This document shows positions 45,265 to 55,300 of a stretch of 64,000 bases of DNA, piece after piece. Each line of letters starts with the position of its first letter. Positions within the stretch are counted from its first letter, which is position 1. The position numbers and the translations under genes were made by a program. Below the pieces are notes generated by a model. It searched no databases, had not been told where the DNA came from, and saw only the letters and a list, made by a program, of their open reading frames with translations. This DNA comes from Phlyctochytrium arcticum (Eukaryota; Chytridiomycota; Chytridiomycetes; Chytridiales; Chytridiaceae): positions 186,001 through 250,000 of the forward strand of contig JAHLKI010000001.1 of NCBI GenBank assembly GCA_025602905.1, in the 5' to 3' direction.

Positions 45265-45350
45265 CGGTGTAGAGATCAGATAGGAGCAACAGAACATTGT
45301 TCCACGAAATAGTTTCGATTGCTCTATAGGTGCATGCACCGGCATGCCAA
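45265..45350 (-). ncRNA. C/D-box snoRNA-like copy 6, degenerate
   Basis: In the intron between exon G and the BRR2 coding exon. The stem (GGTGCATGCACC...CTCTACAC), the GCTCCTAT guide end and the CTGA box remain. The C box is changed (TATAGAG) and the guide is partly lost (CTGTTGCTCCTAT). It is still 72 nt from the acceptor at 45193. It is probably a decayed copy or has a new guide. Confidence 0.55.
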
Positions 45351-45685
45351 ATGCAGTAACAAATCACAGTCTTTCACTTACCAATAACAATGCCCTTTGG
45401 ATCTCGAAAAATCCGCTGGGAAGTCGTCCTAATTGCGTTCAGCGTTGTGCCAACTGCAAAATGCTCAAAATGCCAAAATGTCAGAAATGACACGTGACTT
45501 GAGGGGAAGTTGAAGAAGTTGAAGTTGAAGAAATTGAAGTAGTCCGAAGTTTGCTCCGCACAGGCCGAAGCTGCAGAAATTATGAGAAGGATGCAGCTGT
45601 CACAATGGGAAATTCTCTGTGCGTTGTATTGATTCTAGTCAAATCGTCACTCTAGTCTAGTTTATTACTGCGTCCATCTACCATT

Positions 45686-45943
45686 TGCTTCTATGAAACG
45701 CTTCGCTGGGAGTGGTCCGGGTCTCCGTTATAAGAGTGTTCCTGTATGGCAGTGTCGCTGAATTTCTCTTGAGCTGCTATCTGGGTGTCCGTGAAGCCAG
45801 CTCGGCAACGATTGCCGCACGTTTTGTAGGGTCAAGGGGCCGCGGCATGTTACAACTTGCCGTCCAGATGTCAGGACAATGGGAGAAATGCCGTACAGTC
45901 TGGGGAATGAAGTTCATGGATAGTATTGACATATTGCACCAAG
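45686..45943 (-). other. Possible terminal exon or HTH-transposase remnant
   Basis: Between the acceptor at 45944 and a GTAGAT donor at about 45685. A frame reads MPRPLDPTKRAAIVAEL and, after a one-step frame change, AGFTDTQIAAQEKFSDTAIQ, which resembles the helix-turn-helix start of a Tc1/mariner-type transposase. It may be the last exon of the snoRNA host transcript, an inserted remnant, or both. The next 250 bp (45430-45685) contain CACGTG at about 45491 and may be the BRR2 promoter. Confidence 0.3.
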
Positions 45944-46015
45944 CTGGAAAAGAAGATATTTTTAGAGGACGTTCACAGTAAAGTTTGGTCAAGCAAGCAA
46001 ACTAGGTGGTCGCCG

Positions 46016-46098
46016 ATGTATGGATCAGATAGGAGCGAAAGATCTCATAATTCCACAGCATAGTTTCGGATGAACTATGTCATCATCAGGTGCATACA
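46016..46098 (-). ncRNA. C/D-box snoRNA-like copy 5
   Basis: In the intron after exon F. Same boxes and guide. The 3' end is 72 nt from a good acceptor (TTTTCCAG) at 45944-45945, which suggests an exon starting at 45943 rather than one long intron to exon G. Confidence 0.7.
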
Positions 46099-46280
46099 AC
46101 GGCATGCCACACGCAGCTGAAGCGTAGTAATGGACCACACTTTTACACTCACCATTAGGTTTGCCGCTCGAAACCCGAGGTTTCGATAGATGCCGACGGT
46201 ATTCGTCCTATTAGTGCGAAAGAAAACATTGTTAGATGCCGCTTCAGTGACTTTTGATCAAGCAAAATAGGTGATTGTCC

Positions 46281-46364
46281 GTGTATGGATCAGATAGGAG
46301 CGAAAGATCTCATTGTTCCACAGCATAGTTTCGGTTGAACTATGTCATCATCAGGTACATACAC
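46281..46364 (-). ncRNA. C/D-box snoRNA-like copy 4
   Basis: In intron E-F. Same boxes and guide; the hairpin loop has CAACCG in place of CATCCG. The 3' end is 73 nt from the acceptor at 46208. Confidence 0.7.
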
Positions 46365-46534
46365 CAGCATGCCAGGGGACAGAACAATAACAATACTGCA
46401 GCCTGACTTACCGATTATTATGGGGTCCAGATAAAAGTTTGTGAAAGTCAACTGGGTAGTCCTCCTAGTAGGAACTGTACATTAGACTCCATTCAGAACT
46501 CATATAAGCGACAGTTTTGAGTGGCTGATTGCCA

Positions 46535-46618
46535 GTGTATGGATCAGATAGGAGCGAAAGATCTCATTATTCCACAGCATAGTTTCGGATGAACTATGTC
46601 ATCATCAGGTGTATACAC
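46535..46618 (-). ncRNA. C/D-box snoRNA-like copy 3
   Basis: In intron D-E. Terminal stem GTGTAT/ATACAC, C box TGATGATGA, perfect 7-bp internal hairpin, same guide and D box. The 3' end is 70 nt from the acceptor at 46465. Confidence 0.7.
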
Positions 46619-46795
46619 CAACATGCCAGAGGAAACTCAAAAACAGTAACAATATTGCAGTCTGGCTTACCATCTGCTTTGATGTCCATATATGGGAGTC
46701 CCTGAGGGTAAAACAAGTCATCCTCCTATGAGAGAAGGTACGTTAGACACCATTCAGAACTCATTAAAGCGACACGATATGGTGGCCAATTGGCG

Positions 46796-46880
46796 GTGTA
46801 TGGATCAGATAGGAGCGAAAGATCTCATTATTCCACAGCATAGTTTCGGATGAACTATGTCATCATCAGGTGCATATACC
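46796..46880 (-). ncRNA. C/D-box snoRNA-like copy 2
   Basis: In intron C-D. C box TGATGATGA, hairpin CATAGTT-CATCCG-AAACTATG, guide TCTTTCGCTCCTAT, D box CTGA, closing stem CATACAC. The 3' end is 70 nt from the acceptor at 46726. Confidence 0.7.
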
Positions 46881-47057
46881 GGCATGCCAAAGGGGATTAA
46901 ACACAGTAATACTGCAGTCTCGACTTACCAACTACATTTTCTGTCCAGATAGATGGGAGTCCATGGGGTGAACCGAGTAGTGCTCCTGTGAGAGATGGTA
47001 CATTAATTGCCACTCAAAACTCATTCAAGCGACGGAAGATGAATAGCTGATGGTTGG

Positions 47058-47140
47058 TGTAGGGATCAGATAGGAGCGAAAGATCTCATTGTTCAACATG
47101 GTAGTTTCGGATGAACTATGTCATCATCAAGTGCATACAC
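47058..47140 (-). ncRNA. C/D-box snoRNA-like copy 1
   Basis: In intron B-C. On the minus strand: stem GTGTATGCAC, C box (T)TGATGATGA, internal hairpin region, guide TCTTTCGCTCCTAT, D box CTGA, closing stem (C)CCTACAC. The 3' end is about 72 nt from the acceptor at 46986. The hairpin (CATAGTT...AAACTACC) is slightly degraded. Confidence 0.65.
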
Positions 47141-47332
47141 CGCCAGCCCTTTTTTGCAACAGTGCGCATGAGATACAGTCTAAAGCCTACCTGTAGGAGA
47201 ATACGCCCGGACCCTCGGTCGACGGGTGCAAAAGTATTCAAAGCATTTTTGTTCTGTCCGGGTTTCGAAACTGAACAAAAAACTAGATCAGTGAAATGCT
47301 ATCAGCGCAGAACCGACCAGAGATTGCTTACC

Positions 47333-47571
47333 TGTTCCCTGCTGTAGAAAGGCAGTAAAACGGATATACCGTTGTTGCTATGAGTTATCGTTTACTCGTT
47401 GCATTTTGTTCGAGAAGAGTCGGCCAGAGCGCCAGAAACAAAATTTGCAACGAGATCTGAACTGAGAACTCGAAAGTTCATTTAGTGTTGCCATGGGGAA
47501 TTGCTGCGCAAGTTGACACTGGAAATTTCTCAGTTTTGTTTTCCGGTGAATCACTGACTTAGAAGAGACTG
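47333..47571. promoter_or_regulatory. Bidirectional promoter region: snoRNA host/BRR2 and BMT6
   Basis: About 240 bp separate the first host exon (minus, donor at 47331) from the methyltransferase start at 47572. Part of it is exon A. No TATA box is clear. The head-to-head layout implies a shared promoter. Confidence 0.45.
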
Positions 47572-48822
47572 TTGAAAGGAAAGAAGACTAGTGGAAAAGA
47601 CGGACTCATCATGCCGCAACCGGACAAGCATGCAAAGCCGGACCCTAAAAAGAAGCAAGCTGGTCCGTTGCCACGATCTAATCCTGTGCGCCAAAAGCAA
47701 GCAGAATCCCAAGCTCCGACTCCCTCCCGTCGGCGAGACACTCCAGACGCCGAATCCCAAGTTCTCAGTACCCTCCAGTCCAAACTCTTCCAGTCGGTCA
47801 CCCCCGAACAAGCTCTGTTAAACATAATAGCTGATGCACTAGCCCCAACTCTCGAATCACCCGATTTTCACATCCACCGCCAAACCATCAAAACCCACTT
47901 CTTTCACCGCCGATTCCTAGACATTTTCACATCATACGAATTACTACCCGTCTATGCCGCAGAGTATATTCCAACGCGGGCATTGTGCTATCGGAGGGTG
48001 TGTCAGGAGATTAAGCAAATCAGAGATGTCCTGGGACGGGCTGGGGGGTGTAAGGTGATGTGTTTGGGAGCAGGAAATGGAAGCGAGGTTGTGGGAGTTG
48101 CGGCGGCGTACTGGGGGGTGGAGAGGCTAAAGTGGTTGAAGGAAAAGGCCAAGGAGAAGCGGAAAGCTGCAGCAGCGGTAGCATCCGACTCGACCCCCTC
48201 CCCGAGCAACGTGTCAGAACCAAATGTCCCAACTTCGCCCCGTCCTCCACCCAAAAAGTCGCATTTGGAACTTTCAGTCCAAGACTTATCTTCCTACGGC
48301 CCCGTCATTCCCTCTCTCCTCACCTCCATCAAGTCACATATTCCTCAACCACCAGCTATCAAATTAACCGAATCGCAGTACGACCTGCTAGACCCGCCAG
48401 ACGTCGCGCCCTTTTTCCCCGATATGCTTCAAGCCCATATGGTCATGGCCTGCTTTGTGCTCAATGAACTGCTGACCACCAATAAAGCCAAATTCCCGGA
48501 GTTTCTGATCCGACTGCTAAATTCAATGATGCCCGGGACCTTGCTCTTGGTCATTGATTCAGCAAGTTCCTTTTCGGATCTTTCGTTGGGATCAGCTGCG
48601 GTGGCCGATGGGGAGGACAAACAGCAATCATCCATCTACAAGTTGACACAGTTGCTGGATCATTTGAAGGGTCTTGAGTTGGTTACCGCGAGCGATGCAG
48701 AGTGGTATCGCTGCCCCGAAGGCCTGGTATACCCGTGCAAAGTGAACGATATGCGGTACTGTCTGCGGCTATACCGAAGGGTAGAAGAGAGTGATGCAGA
48801 GTCCTCTGTTGATGCAGAATAG
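47572..48822 (+). CDS. BMT6: BMT6-type 25S rRNA (uridine-N3) methyltransferase, 416 aa
   Basis: Yeast Bmt6 makes m3U2843 in 25S rRNA using SAM. Here a Lys/Pro-rich basic N-terminus (about 60 residues) is followed by the helical part TPEQALLNIIADALAPTLES and YELLPVYAAEYIPTRALCYR, then the SAM-binding glycine loop CLGAGNGSEVVG (about 163-174). A charged insertion comes next, then HMVMACFVLNELLTTNKAKF, then GTLLLVIDSA and the C-terminal VYPCKVNDMRYCLRLYRR. This order matches the Pfam 25S rRNA m3U methyltransferase family (PF11312). It is a single exon. The next Met (MPQPDKHAKP, residue 14) is an alternative start. It is head-to-head with the snoRNA host locus. Confidence 0.85.
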   Translation: MKGKKTSGKDGLIMPQPDKHAKPDPKKKQAGPLPRSNPVRQKQAESQAPTPSRRRDTPDAESQVLSTLQSKLFQSVTPEQALLNIIADALAPTLESPDFHIHRQTIKTHFFHRRFLDIFTSYELLPVYAAEYIPTRALCYRRVCQEIKQIRDVLGRAGGCKVMCLGAGNGSEVVGVAAAYWGVERLKWLKEKAKEKRKAAAAVASDSTPSPSNVSEPNVPTSPRPPPKKSHLELSVQDLSSYGPVIPSLLTSIKSHIPQPPAIKLTESQYDLLDPPDVAPFFPDMLQAHMVMACFVLNELLTTNKAKFPEFLIRLLNSMMPGTLLLVIDSASSFSDLSLGSAAVADGEDKQQSSIYKLTQLLDHLKGLELVTASDAEWYRCPEGLVYPCKVNDMRYCLRLYRRVEESDAESSVDAE

Positions 48823-49335
48823 CCTAGCCTATGTAGCCTCTATAGATCTCGACCTTTGCGAGAAAGAGTAGCTTCTGTAGGCATGCTTGTCAACCATCCA
48901 GACTTGCAGAATGATAGACCCCAATAGTTGGAAACTAAAAACAAGTCACTAATCCCATCCATAAATCAGACCTCTCAAAAGTTACTAAGTCCCGTAAATG
49001 ATTTTTCTTAGTAAATTGTTGGTGTTTTCCCTCAAAGTTCTCATAAAAAGACTGGAAATGTTCGATTGGCAAAAGATCAGGCCACCCGCGCGACGCGCCG
49101 ATCTGGCTGGATCGCACCACTTCCGCTGCGAACCGTTATTTTGGCAGACATTTGTTGGCAACTTGGTGAAGGAGATTTACTTGGACGACATCTCTTTCTT
49201 CCTCACAAGAACTTCAACCGGCGCAACTATTTGTCGTATTGGATTTTTAAGTTGAACCTGTAGCGCAATCCCCTGGACTGCCGTTATACAAACACCTAAC
49301 GAGCGACGACGACGACGACGAACACCGACAAGGAA
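48823..49335. promoter_or_regulatory. Spacer and upstream region of the squalene epoxidase gene
   Basis: 513 bp with no coding signal. A GAC microsatellite (CGACGACGACGACGACG) lies at about 49305-49320, just before the ATG. No sterol-regulatory element is clear. Confidence 0.4.
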
Positions 49336-51500
<2,165 letters not shown>

Positions 51501-52386
51501 TAGAATAATCCCATTTTTTCCTTACTACCACTAATCATCCCTTTCTTGGGGAAATTCTGGCCATTTTTGGTCCTGCCCCGGATATGCTGTATATGCTCCG
51601 ATATATAGAGTTCTCTACAACCTACTTACAATACATATATATTAATCTTGACTGCAACATGTATGGATGGGCTGCCTTGACCTTAAGGGCCAGATTCCAT
51701 TTTTTTTTAGTAGTCTGATTCTACAAACAGACGCAGACGTGTGGTAATCTATTGCAAACATTGCGCAGTTGGTTCGTTCCCAGGCCACCTAGCGTATAAC
51801 ACGCGGGCCGAAGCTACTCATCATCCAGGCAGTGAGTGTATTGTTTTACATCTCGAACTGGCGTCCCTACCACCACCCACCATAGAGTGAAATGAGCGAC
51901 CGCAGCGACCCGGGCTTCTCACGACTCATTCCTGTCGGCAGAGTTACGACCCCGAATCCTACAATAAGTCTGTTATCACGATACTCGAGTTGGGCAAAAG
52001 CCTAAAAAAGAGGAAAAGCAGCCAGGACTGCTGCCGAAATTAGGGCTTTGTCCGACCCTACAGTGCAGTCATATCAATCGTACCAGGAGGAGGAGGTCCA
52101 TCACGCAAGTGACGTCCAATTACCTCAACAAGGCATTTCACTCTGTACGTGGTACGGCCGGTAATCAAAGGGTAAAATATCAAATTATTGCTGTTACAGA
52201 CAGCAGATATACATACAGAGAGCATATACAAAAACTCAAATGAGTAACCAATTCCCCCCCCCCCCCCCCCCCCCCACCGAAAGTGAAATATGTAAAAGAG
52301 AAAAAGAAGAAGAAAAAATACAATGGATATATGGTACAGTCGCTAGCTCCTCAAGCAACTCGGGTAGAGCCGGTAATGATGTCCTT
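51501..52386. other. Intergenic between convergent genes; contains a poly-C run
   Basis: No gene. A 22-nt poly-C run lies at 52254-52275, just beyond the 3' end of the minus-strand PHD-SET gene. Confidence 0.5.
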
Positions 52387-55300
52387 TCAGTCGCGACGGA
52401 GGTAAGCGGGTCGGTAACTTCTGCCTTGACGCTCCCAGTACTCTTGCTGCCCAAGTGTCGACGACGACGATCCGACAGCATTGGCATTACTGGCGGGGCC
52501 GTTACTGTTGTTGTTGTTACTTCCCGCAGGTCCCACATGACTGCCGCTGCTGCTACTGCGCGAAAACCCGCCTTCCATGTCTTGATGACTGCTACCACCC
52601 CGGTCGCGCCGATCACGATCCCGATCGCGTTCCCATTGACCTGTGCTTGCCCCACCACCACCACCACCGGGCCGATCTCGCCATTCGCGATCGTGGTCTC
52701 GTCCTGGTTCACGGTCACGGACTCCTCGGTGTCGGTCATTGCTAAAGTGATCCCCTCGAGATGATGGTCCTTCCGCACTGGGATTCGCATGATGTGACGA
52801 TTGTTGTGATCGATGACTGGTATTGCCCCATCCTGATTCGAACAAAGGACGGTCAAAGTCGGGTGGTCCACGCCGGGTAGAGGATGGAGGTCCGTCACGA
52901 CGCCGTCCGGGCGCTCCACTATCACGCTCACGAGTATCAGTCTTTCGGTCGTCATCAAGTCCACCACTTCCGCTGCCATCAACGCCGCCACCCCCACCGA
53001 CATTACGAGATCTATCGCGCGGCCGAAAAGGCGGGCGATGTCCACTTCCCATCTCATGGCCTCCCCTCCCCTCACGATCCACACTCTCTTCCCGGGACCC
53101 GCCCGAGCCAGATGTTCGCGCAGAACGTGGTGTGCTGGCACTGTTACGACTGTAAGAGACTGAGCCGGCCGGAGACGCACCGCGCGATCGACCAGGATAC
53201 GGTTCTATTCGAAGCGAGGGTCGGTCAGAACGGCGGGACGGACCACCACCAGGACGTTGCTTATCGCTGCTGACCGATGCTGAGCGCGGTCCTTTGGGCG
53301 ACATCCGGGAGCGCGGACTACCGGATCGTGAACGTGTTGTCTCAGCTTTGATAGGTGTTGATGCTGGTCCACCGTCCTCACCCCACCGACCTGTCTCAGA
53401 AGCTGGCTGCCAACGAATGCGATCCCAACTTCCTGTTCGATGGCGACTCCCCTGTTCGGGCTCTACCATATCACCGCCTCTGCGATTTCGTCCAAATCCG
53501 CCTTCATGGTGGTCTATTGCCAGGTTTCTGGACGGCGGCCGCTCACGACTAGTTGGTCTGCTCGTTGACGATCGCCGGTGGCTCTGTTCCATTTTGACAT
53601 GGGCATTGGGTGGATGGTCCGGGGGTCCACTACGCGGTGAGATCCAACCCCCAGCTCGGCGGCGACTGTCATCAACAGGTGGTGGGGCATCGGTACGCGA
53701 GGGGTGAGGACTCAGGCTGGTTTCCCGACTTGGTCCACTTCGAAACGTGTCCTCCGCCCATTCTGAACTTCTTCCTCCAGAGAACGCACTACCAGGTTTT
53801 GCGACCGACCGACGCCGTTCGGGGGGTATTGGTCCAGCTGTTCCAGACATTGCAGGGCTTCGCAGCAGGTCTCCTTGGAAATGCTCCCCCCGTTTCCGAT
53901 CATAATCTGATGCGCTCGATAGTCGTCGGAGATTATCATCTCGCGGTCGAACCCCCGCCGTCGCATCCTCTCGCGCCCTCTCACGATCCCACTCTTCTCG
54001 ATCCCAGTCTCCGCCACGAGGTTGTCTACTATCGCGAGGATCCCATTCTCTTTTTGTAGGTTTTTTATCCCAGTCAGTGTCTCTAGGCCGGTTCAAATCC
54101 CATCCCGAGCGTTCTTGTCCATGATCGTAATTACCAACTCCGGGAGGTGGACCGCGGGGCGCGCCTGGTGCATTCTGCGGCTGGGCTTGTTTTTCAAAAA
54201 AGTCCCGCTGGTCTCGGAGATCTCGTGGTCCATATCCAAACCTAGGCGGTGGGCCATGTCGGTATGGATGCTGGTGTGGTGGGACGCGAGCACCGCCGAC
54301 TTGCGACGAATCATCATGAGCAGGGGATGGTGGTGGACGGTCTCTAGGCAGATGAGCAGTATGTTCGGGTCTCTCGATAGAAGATGGTGCATCGCGGCCC
54401 AGCGAGACGTCTGCCTTCTCCAATCCAACAGTTGGTTCGTGCTGAGGTGTAGAACTGGGTGCCCGATAATTTGAGTACTGACCAGGCTGGTAACCTTCTG
54501 CCGAGGCGGTACCTTGATTGCGGATTTGTGAATGGGGAGAGCGTCCGCGAGTGGGAGATGGTGTCGGTCTGGATGGCGTTTGCATCAAGGATGTGCCCGA
54601 ACTGAAATGTTGATGATGGCTCCCTGGCCGATGCCGTTCAGGTGGTGATGGTCCAGCCAGACCAGCCAACGCGGGGTCTCTCGGCGCATTTCCTTGGAAA
54701 GCCACACCTAATCTCCGGTCATAGTCTGATGAAGTAGTAGAGAGTCTTCGAGAAAAATCTTCCCGCGGTCGACCTCGTCCCGTCTCACTGTCGCGATCCC
54801 AATGTGGTTGTCCAGTACCCCGAACTTCCCTGTCGCGAGGATCCCAATCTCTGCCTGTAGGCTTTCGACCCCAATCCCCTTCTCTAGGACGGTTTTGATC
54901 CCATCCCAACCGTTCTTGTCCATCGTAAGTACCACCTCCAGGAGGCGGATCGCGAGGCGTGCCAGGTGCACTTGGTGGCGGAGCTTGCCTCTCAGGAAAG
55001 TCCCGCGGGTCTCGAGGATCTCGCGGTCCATATCCAAATCTAGGCGGCGGGCCACGTCGATATGGATGCTGGTGTAAAGGGACGCGAGCGCTACCGACAT
55101 GTGATGGATGATTATGTGCAGGAGAAGGTGACGGCGGTGGTCGGTCCATATGCATGTGGGGAATATGCTCGGGTCTCTCAGTAAATGGTGGAGCATCGCG
55201 GCCAAGAAGCGAGACATCCGCCTTGTCAAATGCACCAGATGGGAATAGCTGAGGTGCAGAATTGGGTGCCCGGTAATTTGAGTACTGACCAGGCTGGTAA

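Larger units (their letters stand above)
45192..47400 (-). ncRNA. Tandemly duplicated intronic snoRNA host locus
   Basis: On the minus strand, short exons flanked by AG and GTAAG/GTGAG/GTAGG lie at up to 47332 (A), 47253-47191 (B), 46985-46929 (C), 46725-46671 (D), 46464-46412 (E), 46207-46153 (F) and 45428-45382 (G). A further acceptor is at 45944-45945 and the BRR2 5' UTR acceptor at 45193-45194. Exons C-G are related (G)A(G/C)GA(C/T)TxC... sequences of 57, 55, 53, 55 and 47 nt. Their lengths do not keep a frame, and exon C has an in-frame stop in one phase, so they are probably non-coding. Each intron from B on carries one C/D snoRNA-like copy. Either all exons are the 5' UTR of BRR2, or a separate host transcript ends near 45700 and exon G belongs to BRR2. 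Confidence 0.65.

Noticed and set aside
45265..47140. Plus-strand reading of the BRR2-upstream repeats as a riboswitch or satellite
   Set aside because: Splice sites, C/D boxes and the acceptor spacing are all coherent on the minus strand only.
52236..53180. 314-codon minus-strand frame overlapping the PHD-SET tail
   Set aside because: It is a shifted frame of the repetitive Arg-rich tail; the in-frame gene continues past it.
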